Positions 37,729 to 47,458 of a stretch of DNA of 64,000 bases are shown here, one piece after another. Under the pieces are notes generated by a model, which was not told the DNA's origin, ran no database searches, and saw nothing but the letters and a program-made list of their open reading frames with translations. The DNA is taken from the NCBI RefSeq assembly GCF_900100855.1, contig NZ_FNCB01000002.1, positions 1 to 64,000 of the forward strand, read 5' to 3'. The translations under genes were made by a program, and so were the position numbers. The stretch's first letter is position 1, and each line of letters begins with the position of its first letter. The DNA comes from Idiomarina zobellii (GTDB taxonomy: Bacteria; Pseudomonadota; Gammaproteobacteria; Enterobacterales; Alteromonadaceae).

Positions 37729-38918
37729 AAACCGTACTCCTTCACCCACTGTGACGCTTTCTCACGAGACTGGGTATCTAAATTGAAAAGCACTTCAAGG
37801 CTGTCAGCAGAAACTGGAGTGCTGTTCTGCAATACCGAGTCACACACTTTGGCGATATCCGTAAATTGAATATGTCCATCTAAAAACGCCTGTACAGCAA
37901 TTTCATTAGCTGCATTTAACGTTGTGGTCGCCCACTGACCGTCCCAGCACGCCTGAATAGCCAACTTCAAGCAAGGATAACGAGCATAGTCTGGCTGCCT
38001 GAAAGTAAGCTCATTAAGCGTTGCAAAATCTAAACCGCCGACGCCGCTTTTGAGACGCTCTGGATACCCGAGAGTGTGCGCAATGGGTGTACGCATATCC
38101 GGTTGTCCCATTTGTGCTAAAACCGAACCGTCGGTGAACTGAACCATTGAGTGAATCACGCTTTGCGGATGAATAACCACCTTTAACTCTGGCTCGGTAC
38201 AATTGAATAGCCAGCGTGCTTCAATATATTCAAGCCCTTTGTTCAGCATGGTTGCCGAGTCCACAGATATTTTCTGTCCCATTGACCAGTTTGGATGGTT
38301 ACACGCCGCTTTTGGTGTCTGCTGCTCCAATTTATCGACGGGTAAATCACGAAAAGGTCCCCCCGAGCCGGTCAATAATAAGTAGTCAACGCCGTGCTCG
38401 TTAAGGCTCATTGCGCCAACTTGCTCTTGGGCGGCTTCAGGCAAACACTGGAAAATAGCGTTGTGTTCGCTATCGACGGGCAGTATTTTTGCGCCAGAAC
38501 GCTGCGCGTGGTCAATAAACAGCTGCCCGCTCATAACTAAGGCTTCTTTGTTGGCTAAGAGAACGGTTTTACCCGCATCTATGGCTGCTAAGGTTGGTTT
38601 CAAGCCAGCTGCACCGACAATAGCAGCCATTACCGTGTCAACATCGCTGCTTTGACTGACTTCAATTAGAGCTTCTAGTCCGTGTAAAACAACGGTTGAA
38701 ACTTTGCCGCTAAGTTGTTCTTTCAAGTCATTAGCAGCCTGACTGGACCCCATTACAGCGTACTTGGGTTGGTGAGTAAGGCACAATTCAGCCATAGCAG
38801 AAACCTGACTGTGCGCCGTCAGTGCGTATACCGAAAAGTCTCCCGGATGCCGCGACAAAACGTCCAGCGTGTTCTGACCGATAGAGCCGGTTGCTCCAAG
38901 TATGGTTATTGTGCGCAT
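37722..38918 (-). CDS. dxr: 1-deoxy-D-xylulose 5-phosphate reductoisomerase Dxr (IspC)
   Basis: Dxr converts deoxyxylulose 5-phosphate to methylerythritol phosphate, the committed step of the MEP isoprenoid pathway, with NADPH. The 398 residues show the NADPH motif ILGATGSIGQNTLDVLSRHP (6-25), the catalytic metal segment PVDSEHNAIFQ (E and D), the flexible-loop region HPNWSMGQKISVDSATMLNKGLE and the C-terminal alpha-bundle. Its product feeds UppS, encoded two genes upstream. It begins 4 bases after cdsA. Confidence 0.97.
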   Translation of the reverse strand: MRTITILGATGSIGQNTLDVLSRHPGDFSVYALTAHSQVSAMAELCLTHQPKYAVMGSSQAANDLKEQLSGKVSTVVLHGLEALIEVSQSSDVDTVMAAIVGAAGLKPTLAAIDAGKTVLLANKEALVMSGQLFIDHAQRSGAKILPVDSEHNAIFQCLPEAAQEQVGAMSLNEHGVDYLLLTGSGGPFRDLPVDKLEQQTPKAACNHPNWSMGQKISVDSATMLNKGLEYIEARWLFNCTEPELKVVIHPQSVIHSMVQFTDGSVLAQMGQPDMRTPIAHTLGYPERLKSGVGGLDFATLNELTFRQPDYARYPCLKLAIQACWDGQWATTTLNAANEIAVQAFLDGHIQFTDIAKVCDSVLQNSTPVSADSLEVLFNLDTQSREKASQWVKEYGLC

Positions 38919-38922
38919 AGAA

Positions 38923-39789
38923 TTAGTGCAAAAACTCCAGGTAAGCTAAAGTAAATACAGGAACCGCAGCTGTAAGACTGTCTATTCGGTCTAAAATTCC
39001 ACCGTGTCCGGGTAAAATTGAGCCACTATCTTTCACACCGGCACTACGTTTGAACATACTTTCATTTAAGTCACCAAACACTGAGGCAACCACAGTAAAA
39101 AGTCCCGTGAGGTAATAGCCCGTAAACTGATCAGCCGGCACTTTTGTCCAATGCGCAACAACCATCATGACGACAAAAGCTAAAGTCACGCCACCGCAAA
39201 GGCCTTCCATTGTCTTGCCTGGGCTGACCGCGGGCATCATTTTATTACGACCATAACGCACACCGGCAAAATAAGCCCCTACATCAGCCGCCCACACCAG
39301 TAAGAGAATAAACAGAACGACCCAACCACCAAAATAAGGATTGTCTTCAAAGTTAATTGAGCGAACAGTCATTAAGGCTGCCCAGGTCGGAATGAAAATA
39401 AGCACTCCAAACACGCCAACAATTGCACGAGTTCGGGACCAGACACGACGACTTGATGGGTAGTTAACGATTAACGCCAGTGCTATCACCCACCAAACAC
39501 CGCCAAATACTATCGTGTAATAAGTCACGCTGTTTAATGCGCCGTCATCTCCCCATAAATCGCCTAAGGGAACCAGCCAAGACAACACACCAATTATGGC
39601 CCCTATAAAGGCAACATACGCAATTCTTGCCGATTTACGACGTACCCCCATTAGCGGAGACCATTCCCAGGCGCCCATCATAATGACGGCCTGAATAAAC
39701 AATGAAAAGCCCCAAAGCGGGAGCAAAAAGACGCAATAAAGCGCAATTGGAATGAGTAATAATGCCGTTATAATTCGTTGTTTTAGCAA
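38923..39789 (-). CDS. cdsA: Phosphatidate cytidylyltransferase CdsA
   Basis: CdsA makes CDP-diacylglycerol from phosphatidate and CTP, the branch point for all phospholipids. The 288 residues hold several membrane helices and the C-terminal family signature SVFGDLNESMFKRSAGVKDS with GHGGILDRIDSL, whose acidic residues bind the metals. SPGKTMEGLCGG precedes them. The start is TTG at 39789, with GAGG about eight bases before it. It follows uppS by 3 bases and precedes dxr by 4. The codon choice may slow translation relative to its neighbours. Confidence 0.94.
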   Translation of the reverse strand: MLKQRIITALLLIPIALYCVFLLPLWGFSLFIQAVIMMGAWEWSPLMGVRRKSARIAYVAFIGAIIGVLSWLVPLGDLWGDDGALNSVTYYTIVFGGVWWVIALALIVNYPSSRRVWSRTRAIVGVFGVLIFIPTWAALMTVRSINFEDNPYFGGWVVLFILLLVWAADVGAYFAGVRYGRNKMMPAVSPGKTMEGLCGGVTLAFVVMMVVAHWTKVPADQFTGYYLTGLFTVVASVFGDLNESMFKRSAGVKDSGSILPGHGGILDRIDSLTAAVPVFTLAYLEFLH

Positions 39790-39792
39790 GTG

Positions 39793-40566
39793 TTATTCCT
39801 CTGTTCGAGTATCTATGTCTTGCATTAGCATAGTTAGCTGTTCACTTGTCAGCCCAAACCGACGTTCACGCTGCGCAAAATCGTTAATGGCCTCTGCAAA
39901 GGTTGTATCGTCAAAATCTGGCCATAATACCGGCGTAAAGAACAGCTCTGCATACGCCAGTTGCCATAACAGAAAATTGCTGATGCGGTGCTCGCCACCT
40001 GTGCGAATCAATAAGTCAGGTGTGGCTTGGTCAGACAACATTAAATTATCTGCCAGCGCCTCTTCTGCTATTTCTTCTGCGGTTAAGTCGCCATCTTCAA
40101 CTTTTTTGGCCAATGTCCTGCAGGCTTGGGTAATATCCCATTGCCCGCCGTAGTTGGCGGCAATGTTCAGAGTTAATTGGTCGTTCCCTGCTGTTTTTTC
40201 TTCTGCTTGCGCAATTTGCTTTTGCAACCTTTTCGAGAAGCGGCTTTTATCACCAATGATGCGCAGCTGAATATTATTCTCGTCCAGCTTCACCACTTCT
40301 TTTTTGAGCACCGACATAAACAACTCCATTAACAGAGAAACTTCTGTCGCAGGTCTGTTCCAGTTCTCACTACTGAATGCAAAAAGCGTCAACGACTCTA
40401 TGCCATTACGCCTTGCAAAGGCAACCGCGCGACGCACCGCTTCAGCTCCGGCCTTGTGACCCGATGTCCGTGCTTTGCCACGTTGTTTCGCCCAACGCCC
40501 ATTACCGTCCATTATAATAGCGACGTGTTTGGGTACTAACTGTTTTATTGACGGTAGCTCTTTCAT
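39793..40566 (-). CDS. uppS: Undecaprenyl diphosphate synthase UppS (IspU)
   Basis: UppS adds eight isopentenyl units to farnesyl diphosphate to make the C55 lipid carrier for peptidoglycan and O-antigen. The 257 residues carry the catalytic motif [21 protein letters not shown] with D20, the [12 protein letters not shown] segment and the late [19 protein letters not shown] motif. It is the first gene of the envelope operon that runs to lpxB, downstream of the frr terminator. A candidate promoter for it overlaps that terminator. Confidence 0.96.
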   Translation of the reverse strand: MKELPSIKQLVPKHVAIIMDGNGRWAKQRGKARTSGHKAGAEAVRRAVAFARRNGIESLTLFAFSSENWNRPATEVSLLMELFMSVLKKEVVKLDENNIQLRIIGDKSRFSKRLQKQIAQAEEKTAGNDQLTLNIAANYGGQWDITQACRTLAKKVEDGDLTAEEIAEEALADNLMLSDQATPDLLIRTGGEHRISNFLLWQLAYAELFFTPVLWPDFDDTTFAEAINDFAQRERRFGLTSEQLTMLMQDIDTRTEE

Positions 40567-40584
40567 GTATCAGCCATGAACATT

Positions 40585-40618
40585 AAAAAACGCCGTGCGA
40601 GTATACCTGACACGGCGT
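40585..40618 (-). terminator. Intrinsic terminator of frr
   Basis: On the minus strand an ACGCCGTG / CACGGCGT stem (40618-40611 with 40597-40590) with a 13-base loop is followed by a T run. This ends the transcript from frr. Within the loop region a promoter-like sequence overlaps the same bases. Confidence 0.85.
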
Positions 40619-40628
40619 CATACACCAA
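40600..40628 (-). promoter_or_regulatory. Candidate promoter of the uppS-lpxB operon, nested in the frr terminator
   Basis: On the minus strand a TTGGTG -35 box (40628-40623) and a TATACT -10 box (40605-40600) have an ideal 17-base spacer. The -10 lies in the loop of the frr terminator and the spacer covers its first stem arm. Transcription would start at about 40593, in the second arm, so that the new RNA would not form the full terminator hairpin. This is by inspection only. Confidence 0.5.
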
Positions 40629-40647
40629 TGAACTCATCACCTGATGA

Positions 40648-41205
40648 TTATATTTCCATCAAGTCTTCTTCTTTCGCTTTCAGTGCTTCGTCAATTTGCT
40701 TCACGTATTTATCAGTCAGCTTTTGAATTTCATCTTCCGCCTGACGCTCTTCGTCTTCTGTTATTTCTTTTTCTTTCAGCAAATCTTTAATATCGCCGTT
40801 TGCGTCACGGCGAATGTTACGTACCGCTACACGCCCTTGTTCAGCTTCAGCGCGCACAATTTTCACTAGATCCTTACGGCGCTCTTCTGTTAGCGGCGGC
40901 AGCGGAATGCGAATGACAGCGCCAGCCGAGGCTGGGTTCAAGCCTAAATCTGAATCCATAATCGCTTTTTCTACGGCCTGCGATGATGATTTATCAAATA
41001 CAGTCAAAGCCAGAGTTCTAGAGTCTTCAGTCGTGATATTTGCCAACTGTTTAAGCGGCGTGTCAGTACCGTAATAATTAACCATGACACTATCAAGAAT
41101 ACTTGGGTGAGCACGACCTGTGCGTACTTTTGACATTTGACTGCGCAGCGATTCTACACTCTTCTCCATGCGCGATTTTGCATCTTCAATAATTTCTTTT
41201 ATCAC
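40648..41205 (-). CDS. frr: Ribosome recycling factor
   Basis: RRF with EF-G splits the ribosome after termination. The 185 residues match the family length and include [41 protein letters not shown] and [29 protein letters not shown]. The start is GTG at 41205, chosen because AAAGGG lies about eight bases before it and the N-terminal sequence aligns with E. coli RRF. It lies 31 bases after pyrH, and is followed by an intrinsic terminator. Confidence 0.96.
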   Translation of the reverse strand: MIKEIIEDAKSRMEKSVESLRSQMSKVRTGRAHPSILDSVMVNYYGTDTPLKQLANITTEDSRTLALTVFDKSSSQAVEKAIMDSDLGLNPASAGAVIRIPLPPLTEERRKDLVKIVRAEAEQGRVAVRNIRRDANGDIKDLLKEKEITEDEERQAEDEIQKLTDKYVKQIDEALKAKEEDLMEI

Positions 41206-41236
41206 TGTTTATACCCTTTAATCTTAGAATCTGTCT

Positions 41237-41971
41237 TCATTCTGCATCGTGACTGATCAGTGTACCTTCTTCTTCACCAAGAATCACTGATCGTAAAGAG
41301 CCCGGCTTATTCATGTTGAATACCCGAATTGGCAAGCCGTGGTCCCTGGCTAGCGTAAATGCCGCTAAATCCATGACTTTCAGTTGTTTTTCCAGCACAT
41401 CATTGTAGCTTATGTGCTTATATAATGTGGCGTCCGGGTTACTCACCGGATCATCTGAATAGACACCATCAACTTTGGTTCCCTTAAGAACCATTTCAGC
41501 TTCTATTTCGATACCGCGTAAACATGCTGCGGAATCTGTGGTGAAAAACGGATTTCCCGTACCCGCAGAGAAAATAACAACGCGGCCTGATTTAAGCAAA
41601 CTAATGGCTTCCGCCCAGTTGTAGCTATCGCACACGCCGGTCAATTCAATTGCTGACATAAGGCGAGCGTTAACGAAAGCCCGGTGCAATGCATCACGCA
41701 TAGCAAGACCGTTCATGACCGTTGCCAACATACCCATGTGGTCGCCCACAACCCGATTCATACCGGCTTTAGCAAGGCCTTCTCCGCGGAATAAATTACC
41801 GCCACCAATGACCAAACCGACCTGAACCCCAAGTTCAACCAGTTCTTTAATTTCTTGCGCCATACGGTCTAAGACCTTGGCGTCAATACCGAATGGCTCA
41901 TCGCCCATAAGCGCTTCACCACTGAGCTTTAACAATATGCGTCGATAACTGGGTTTAGGATGGGTAGTCAT
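41237..41971 (-). CDS. pyrH: Uridylate kinase PyrH
   Basis: PyrH phosphorylates UMP to UDP, is activated by GTP and inhibited by UTP. The 244 residues belong to the amino acid kinase fold, with [19 protein letters not shown], the [10 protein letters not shown] nucleotide segment, [16 protein letters not shown] and the [15 protein letters not shown] metal/ATP segment. It is separated from tsf by an intrinsic terminator and so probably has its own promoter, or receives read-through. Confidence 0.97.
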   Translation of the reverse strand: MTTHPKPSYRRILLKLSGEALMGDEPFGIDAKVLDRMAQEIKELVELGVQVGLVIGGGNLFRGEGLAKAGMNRVVGDHMGMLATVMNGLAMRDALHRAFVNARLMSAIELTGVCDSYNWAEAISLLKSGRVVIFSAGTGNPFFTTDSAACLRGIEIEAEMVLKGTKVDGVYSDDPVSNPDATLYKHISYNDVLEKQLKVMDLAAFTLARDHGLPIRVFNMNKPGSLRSVILGEEEGTLISHDAE

Positions 41972-41995
41972 TATTGCCTCTACTCTTTTTTAGGT

Positions 41996-42032
41996 TAAAA
42001 AAAACCGCGTCCTGAACGCTCAAGACGCGGTT
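41996..42032 (-). terminator. Intrinsic terminator of the rpsB-tsf transcript
   Basis: On the minus strand an AACCGCGTC / GACGCGGTT stem (42032-42024 with 42011-42003) with a 12-base loop is followed by eight T bases. It lies 37 bases after the tsf stop, as in E. coli where a terminator separates tsf from pyrH. Confidence 0.9.
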
Positions 42033-42068
42033 GTATTTTATGTTATCAAGTTGGTCGAAACCACTAGA

Positions 42069-42947
42069 TTAACCTTTGTTCGCTGCTGCCACTTGAGCCT
42101 GAACTTCAGAAGCAAAGTCTTCTTCTTTACGCTCAATGCCTTCGCCCACTTCAAAGCGCACGAAAGTAACAACGTCAGCGCCAGCTTTCTTCAATAATTC
42201 ACCAACAGTCATTGATGGATCTTTAACGAAAGGCTGACCCGTCAGGCTGATTTCGCCGGTAAACTTACGCATACGGCCTTCAACCATTTTCTCAGCGATT
42301 TCTTTAGGTTTACCGCTTTGCATAGCGATATCAACCTGAATAGAACGCTCTTTTTCAACAACTTCTGCGTCTACGTCTTCAGGCTTAACAAACTGAGGGC
42401 TGCTTGCTGCAACGTGCATACACAGGTCACGAGCTAAGTCTTCGTCGCCGCCGGTTAATGCAACAGCAACACCGATGCGAGCACCGTGCGTGTAAGTTGC
42501 AACAACGTCGCCAGCTTCAATCGTTTGAACGCGACGAACATTCATGTTCTCGCCGATTTTAGCCACTAAGTCTTCGCGAGTTTTCTCAACTGTTTCGCCA
42601 CCAATGTCGGTTGCTTTCAGTTTTTCAACGTCGTTTTCTTTGTTTGCAAACGCAGCGTTGATAACTTTCTCACCGAAGCCTAAGAAGTTTTCGTCACGAG
42701 CAACGAAGTCAGTTTCACAGTTCAGTTCAACTAACGTTGCCTGGCTGCCTTCAGACTTAACTAAAATAACACCTTCAGCGGCAACACGGCCCGCTTTCTT
42801 AGCGGCTTTAGCCTGACCACTTTTACGCATCAGTTCAATTGCGGCTTCCATATCGCCGTCGACTTCCTGCAATGCTTTTTTGCAGTCCATCATGCCAGCG
42901 CCTGTGCGCTCGCGCAGTTCTTTAACTTGAGCTGCTGTAATTGCCAT
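42069..42947 (-). CDS. tsf: Elongation factor Ts
   Basis: EF-Ts exchanges GDP for GTP on EF-Tu. The 292 residues have the N-terminal UBA-like signature [22 protein letters not shown], the core ([23 protein letters not shown] being the contact with EF-Tu) and a coiled-coil and C-terminal module ending [19 protein letters not shown]. It follows rpsB by 15 bases on the same strand. Expression is expected to be co-regulated by S2 through the rpsB leader. Confidence 0.97.
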   Translation of the reverse strand: MAITAAQVKELRERTGAGMMDCKKALQEVDGDMEAAIELMRKSGQAKAAKKAGRVAAEGVILVKSEGSQATLVELNCETDFVARDENFLGFGEKVINAAFANKENDVEKLKATDIGGETVEKTREDLVAKIGENMNVRRVQTIEAGDVVATYTHGARIGVAVALTGGDEDLARDLCMHVAASSPQFVKPEDVDAEVVEKERSIQVDIAMQSGKPKEIAEKMVEGRMRKFTGEISLTGQPFVKDPSMTVGELLKKAGADVVTFVRFEVGEGIERKEEDFASEVQAQVAAANKG

Positions 42948-42962
42948 GATCTCTATCCTCGA

Positions 42963-43691
42963 TTATTCACTTGCTTCGACGAAGTCGTCAGAGTCTTTCG
43001 CTTCAACCTGTGCTACGCGCGCTTCTTTAATCGCATCAGCAGCTGAGTTCAGGTATAACTGTACCGCACGGATTGCGTCATCGTTACCTGGAACAATGTA
43101 GTCAACGCCGTCTGGATCTGAGTTGGTATCAACAACAGAAACAACAGGAATCCCCAGGTTGTTCGCTTCTTTAATTGCAATGTGCTCGTGGTCAGCATCG
43201 ATAACGAAAAGAACGTCAGGCAAACCGCCCATGTTCTTGATACCGCCTAAACCTTTCTCAAGCTTTTCCATTTCGCGGGTGTTAACCAACGCTTCTTTCT
43301 TAGTCAGCTTGTCGAAAGTGCCGTCTTGGCTCATTGTTTCAAGGTCTTTCAAACGCTTGATAGACTGACGTACTGTTTTCCAGTTAGTCAGCATACCGCC
43401 TAACCAACGGTGGTTAACGTAGTACTGACCACAGTTGTTAGCTGCTTCTTTAACCGCTTCAGACGCTGCGCGCTTAGTACCAACAAACAGGATTTTACCT
43501 TTGTTTGAAGCAACGTGCTGCATGTAGCTCAACGCATCGTTGAACATTGGCACAGTCTTTTCGAGGTTAATGATATGAATCTTGTTACGAGCGCCGAAAA
43601 TGTAAGGTTTCATTTTCGGGTTCCAGAAACGAGTTTGGTGACCGAAGTGGACACCTGCTTTCAGCATGTCACGCATTGACACGTTAGCCAT
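42963..43691 (-). CDS. rpsB: 30S ribosomal protein S2
   Basis: S2 sits on the back of the 30S subunit near the head-body junction. The 242 residues include [21 protein letters not shown] at the N-terminus, [27 protein letters not shown] and the [21 protein letters not shown] motif. Its leader (43720-43782) forms a tiered hairpin that probably carries S2 feedback control. An ideal TATAAT -10 lies about 100 bases upstream of the start. Confidence 0.97.
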   Translation of the reverse strand: MANVSMRDMLKAGVHFGHQTRFWNPKMKPYIFGARNKIHIINLEKTVPMFNDALSYMQHVASNKGKILFVGTKRAASEAVKEAANNCGQYYVNHRWLGGMLTNWKTVRQSIKRLKDLETMSQDGTFDKLTKKEALVNTREMEKLEKGLGGIKNMGGLPDVLFVIDADHEHIAIKEANNLGIPVVSVVDTNSDPDGVDYIVPGNDDAIRAVQLYLNSAADAIKEARVAQVEAKDSDDFVEASE

Positions 43692-43719
43692 AATATTTTC
43701 CTTTTGTAAGGGGTTAAGC

Positions 43720-43793
43720 CTCCATACACCCCATAAGCCGACTTAGTCTAGCTAAGCACCCCGCCTTATGTGCCGGTGTATGTGTGGATTATA
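43720..43793 (-). promoter_or_regulatory. rpsB promoter -10 and structured leader (likely S2 feedback element)
   Basis: On the minus strand a perfect TATAAT (43793-43788) precedes a leader of about 90 bases. The leader folds into three nested stems: ATACACC (43781-43775) with GGTGTAT (43730-43724); CATAAG (43770-43765) with CTTATG (43737-43732); and CTTAG (43756-43752) with CTAAG (43746-43742). E. coli rpsB is autoregulated by S2 through a structured leader; I infer the same here. I see no good -35. Confidence 0.65.
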
Positions 43794-44008
43794 CAATTGT
43801 TTATTGAGTTGCTATTTGCGACGACCATTTATTAAGAGAATATCCGGCCAACCGAAAAAGCGTGCGTTTTATACCATAAAGCCGCTGCAACAACAACTAA
43901 AAACCACTTAAATCGTGTTTTTATAAGCCCTTAGTGAGTGAACATAGCGAAGTTTTGCTGCGGCTGTTAAACTGTCGTTTTTTATGAGCGGTATGGACGA
44001 ATAACAAA
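43794..44008. other. Divergent promoter region between rpsB and map
   Basis: Together with the rpsB leader this makes a 317-base non-coding gap between rpsB (leftward) and map (rightward). It should hold the map promoter. I see a TTTTATACC stretch at about 43867-43875, a possible -10, but no clear -35. No open frame or RNA gene is convincing here. Confidence 0.4.
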
Positions 44009-44800
44009 ATGAGCATATCTATTAAGACTCCGGAAGAAATTGAAAAGATGCGCGCAGCGGGCAAGCTCGCCGCCAGTGTACTGGAAATGATAGGTGAGCA
44101 TGTAAAGCCTGGCGTAACCACTGAAGAGCTTGATGATATTTGCCACAAATACATTACCGACCACGGCGCCTACCCTGCACCGCTTAATTATCATGGGTTT
44201 CCTAAGTCTATTTGTACATCAGTTAACCATTGTGTCTGCCATGGTATTCCGGGACCGAAGAAGCTTAAAGACGGCGATATCATGAATATCGATGTCACAG
44301 TGAAACTCGATGGCTATCACGGTGATACATCAAAAATGTTCGTCGTTGGTAAACCTTCCATTTTAGCTGAGCGCCTTATCCGAGTAACCCAGGAGTCTCT
44401 GTATAAAGCCATTGAAATGGTTAAGCCGGGTATTCGTCTTGGAGACTTTGCTGAAGTCATTCAGAAACATGCGGAAGGACACGGCTATTCAATCGTTCGT
44501 GAATATTGCGGGCACGGCATTGGTGCAGTGTTCCACGAAGACCCTCAAGTTCTGCATTACGGCAAAGCGGGTACTGGTGAGGAGTTAAAACCCGGCATGT
44601 GCTTTACTATAGAGCCTATGGTCAACGCCGGAAAACGCCAAACAAAGCTTATGAAAGACGGCTGGACAGTGCTAACGAAAGACCGCAGTTTAAGTGCGCA
44701 GTGGGAACATACGTTACTGGTGACTGACAACGGCGTTGAAGTGCTTACGTTACGTAACGATGAGACTGACTTACAACGCGTCATTGAACACAACGACTAA
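44009..44800 (+). CDS. map: Methionine aminopeptidase, type I
   Basis: Map removes the initiator methionine from nascent proteins. The 263 residues have the metal-site motifs NIDVTVKLDGYHGDTSKMF (two aspartates), YCGHGIGAVFHEDPQVLHYG (histidine), CFTIEPMVN (glutamate) and AQWEHTLLVT (glutamate), in the pita-bread fold. The short N-terminus without zinc fingers is type Ia. It is divergent from rpsB and precedes glnD by 12 bases, as in E. coli. Confidence 0.97.
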   Translation: MSISIKTPEEIEKMRAAGKLAASVLEMIGEHVKPGVTTEELDDICHKYITDHGAYPAPLNYHGFPKSICTSVNHCVCHGIPGPKKLKDGDIMNIDVTVKLDGYHGDTSKMFVVGKPSILAERLIRVTQESLYKAIEMVKPGIRLGDFAEVIQKHAEGHGYSIVREYCGHGIGAVFHEDPQVLHYGKAGTGEELKPGMCFTIEPMVNAGKRQTKLMKDGWTVLTKDRSLSAQWEHTLLVTDNGVEVLTLRNDETDLQRVIEHND

Positions 44801-44812
44801 AGGTGTACGCTT

Positions 44813-47449
44813 ATGGCCAATGCTGACAATGATAAAGACTTTCACGGCCATTGGCCCAGCCGGAACAGCCCACCTGAAACAAAAGACTATAAAGAGTTAC
44901 TGACCAGTTACCAAAACTGGTCAGCCACCCGTTTTGTTACCGCTGATATTGACGAACTGGTTCATCACCGAGCCAACTTTTTTGATCAGTTACTCGAACA
45001 ATTGTGGTCGCAATTTGAACTGAATGAGGAATCCGCCACGTTAATTGCGGTAGGCGGCTATGGTCGGGAAACTCTGCACCCTGGCTCTGATATCGATCTA
45101 CTGATACTGGTTGATGAAAAGAGCGATAGCCTTCGCGTGGTTGAAGACAAGCTCAGTCGACTCATTACCTTTTTATGGGATTTGCACCTGGATATTGGTC
45201 ATTCTGTTCGCTCCATAGATGAGTGTTTTCAGCAGGCCGATGATGATATTACCGTTGCAACCAACCTCATTGAAAGCCGATTTCTCACTGGCTCAGAGGA
45301 ACTATTCAACGAGTTTCATCAACACCTAATTAATGACTTTCCCTGGAGCAGCCGCGATTTTTATCAGGCAAAGCTGGATGAGCAGCGGCAGCGGCATCAG
45401 CAATACCACAGTACGTCTTATAACCTTGAGCCCAATATTAAGTCGAGCCCGGGTGGACTACGTGATATTCAGACCATAGGCTGGATTGCGAAGCGTCACT
45501 TTCAGACTCATTCCGATGAAAACCTGGTTGAATATGGTTACATGACCGCTGACGAGTTTGTTGAGTTAAGAGACTGTATGAACTGGCTTTGGCGGATACG
45601 CTTTGCACTGCATATCGAAGCTGGAAAACGTGAAGATCGCCTACTATTCGACTTCCAACCTGGAGTGGCGGTCCGGTTAGGTTATGGAAACGAAGGTAAG
45701 TCGTCCGTCGAAACAATGATGAAGGATTACTTCAAAGTGGTTCTTCGAGTCAGTGAACTCAACCAAATGTTATTGCAGTTCTTTCATCAGGCAATTTTGG
45801 GCACGCAAGACCTTCAGGATGCTGAGCTCATTGACCGCGACTTTGCTATCTCGAATACACTTTTAACGGCACGTCATGACGAGGTTTTTGACAACCCGGT
45901 TAACTTAATTCGAGCCTTTGTTTGTATTGCCGAGTACCCGCAAATAACCGGCATTCACTCGAATACTATCAGGCTGATTCGTAACGCCCGTGCGCAATTG
46001 ACCGAGCCACTCAGTCACAACCCAGACTGTCGAAATAAGTTTAACCAGCTTATTCAACATAAGCGTGGATGCGGTTTGGCATTTTCGTTAATGCATCATC
46101 ACAGTGTATTGGCCAGCTACTTGCCACAGTGGCAGCAAATTGTCGGGCAAATGCAGTTCGATCTTTTCCATGCATACACAGTAGACGAGCACACCTTCCG
46201 CTTAGTCAGAAACTTGTATCGCTATAGCGACGAGAAATACGCCGAACAATTTCCGCTGTGCGAAAAAATTGTGCAGCAAATGGAGCGTAAGTACTGCCTA
46301 TATTTAGCCGGTATCTTTCACGATATTGCCAAAGGCCGCGGTGGCGACCATTCAGAGCTGGGTGAAATGGATGCTCGCAACTTCTGTCATCAGCACGGAT
46401 ATTCCGAAGACGATGCAGAGCTGGTCGCCTGGTTGGTTCGACACCACTTGACCATGTCAGTCACCGCACAAAAGCGAGACATTCACGACCCGGAAGTGAT
46501 TCAGGAATTCGCTAATCAGGTACAAACGGTAGAACGGTTAGACTTTCTCTATTGCCTGACGGTTGCTGATATTCGAGCCACCAATCAATCGCTTTGGAAC
46601 AACTGGAAAGCGACGCTGCTAGAAGAACTCTACAATGCGACCGCTTATTTGCTGCAACAAGACAGCAGCCAACCCACACTGGATGTGCGGGAGAAAATAA
46701 AAGAAAACAAAGCTAATGCTATGGCGCTTTTATTAAGCGCCGGCTTTGATAAAAGCGACATTAACGCCCTTTGGGGACGCTTTACAGCAGATTACTTCTT
46801 TCGCCATACCGCTGAGCAAATTAGCTGGCATTCGCAGCACATTCTGAATTTGCCGACCGATCAGCTGCCGCTTATTCTGATTGGCGATGAAAATAACTAT
46901 GGCACCACCGAGTTATTTATTTATCATCATGAGGAAAGCCATTTATTTGCATCTGTTGCCGGCGTTCTGGACAGTCAGCAACTCAGCATTCTGGATGCAC
47001 AAATACTGGCAACACGCGACGGCTTTGTCATGGATACCTTCATTGTTTTGCAGCGAGACGGCAAACCGTTAACAGAGCCGCAACGCATTGAAGAAGTGAA
47101 GCAGCAGTTACTGGACGTACTGCATAAACGCGTTCCTGTCCCTAAAACCAATCGCCCGTTGTCCCGCCGTATGAAAAATTTCTCGGTAAAAACCGAAGTG
47201 TCTTTTATACCAAGCAAGCATCAGGGACGAACGACTTTTGAGCTGATAACACTAGACAGGCCGGGACTTATTGCTAAACTGGCGGCTATTTTACAACAGC
47301 AAAACGTCACCTTGTTGGCCGCAAAAATCACCACCATTGGTGAGCAGGCAGAAGATTTGTTCATTGTAACCTCGGAAGACAACACGTCGCTGGATGAGCA
47401 ACAAAAACAAGCGCTTAAACAACAGATTATCGAAGACTTGGAGTTTTAA
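44813..47449 (+). CDS. glnD: [Protein-PII] uridylyltransferase / uridylyl-removing enzyme GlnD
   Basis: GlnD senses glutamine and uridylylates or deuridylylates PII, which controls glutamine synthetase and NtrBC. The 878 residues have the nucleotidyltransferase motif GGYGRETLHPGSDIDLLIL near residues 80-98, an HD hydrolase domain with GIFHDIAKGRGGDHSELG near 500-518, and two C-terminal ACT domains (FELITLDRPGLIAKLAAIL near 808). AGI of the HD motif and the acidic pair of the transferase are intact. It lies 12 bases after map and 9 bases before dapD. Confidence 0.97.
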   Translation: MANADNDKDFHGHWPSRNSPPETKDYKELLTSYQNWSATRFVTADIDELVHHRANFFDQLLEQLWSQFELNEESATLIAVGGYGRETLHPGSDIDLLILVDEKSDSLRVVEDKLSRLITFLWDLHLDIGHSVRSIDECFQQADDDITVATNLIESRFLTGSEELFNEFHQHLINDFPWSSRDFYQAKLDEQRQRHQQYHSTSYNLEPNIKSSPGGLRDIQTIGWIAKRHFQTHSDENLVEYGYMTADEFVELRDCMNWLWRIRFALHIEAGKREDRLLFDFQPGVAVRLGYGNEGKSSVETMMKDYFKVVLRVSELNQMLLQFFHQAILGTQDLQDAELIDRDFAISNTLLTARHDEVFDNPVNLIRAFVCIAEYPQITGIHSNTIRLIRNARAQLTEPLSHNPDCRNKFNQLIQHKRGCGLAFSLMHHHSVLASYLPQWQQIVGQMQFDLFHAYTVDEHTFRLVRNLYRYSDEKYAEQFPLCEKIVQQMERKYCLYLAGIFHDIAKGRGGDHSELGEMDARNFCHQHGYSEDDAELVAWLVRHHLTMSVTAQKRDIHDPEVIQEFANQVQTVERLDFLYCLTVADIRATNQSLWNNWKATLLEELYNATAYLLQQDSSQPTLDVREKIKENKANAMALLLSAGFDKSDINALWGRFTADYFFRHTAEQISWHSQHILNLPTDQLPLILIGDENNYGTTELFIYHHEESHLFASVAGVLDSQQLSILDAQILATRDGFVMDTFIVLQRDGKPLTEPQRIEEVKQQLLDVLHKRVPVPKTNRPLSRRMKNFSVKTEVSFIPSKHQGRTTFELITLDRPGLIAKLAAILQQQNVTLLAAKITTIGEQAEDLFIVTSEDNTSLDEQQKQALKQQIIEDLEF

Positions 47450-47458
47450 ATTAGAACC

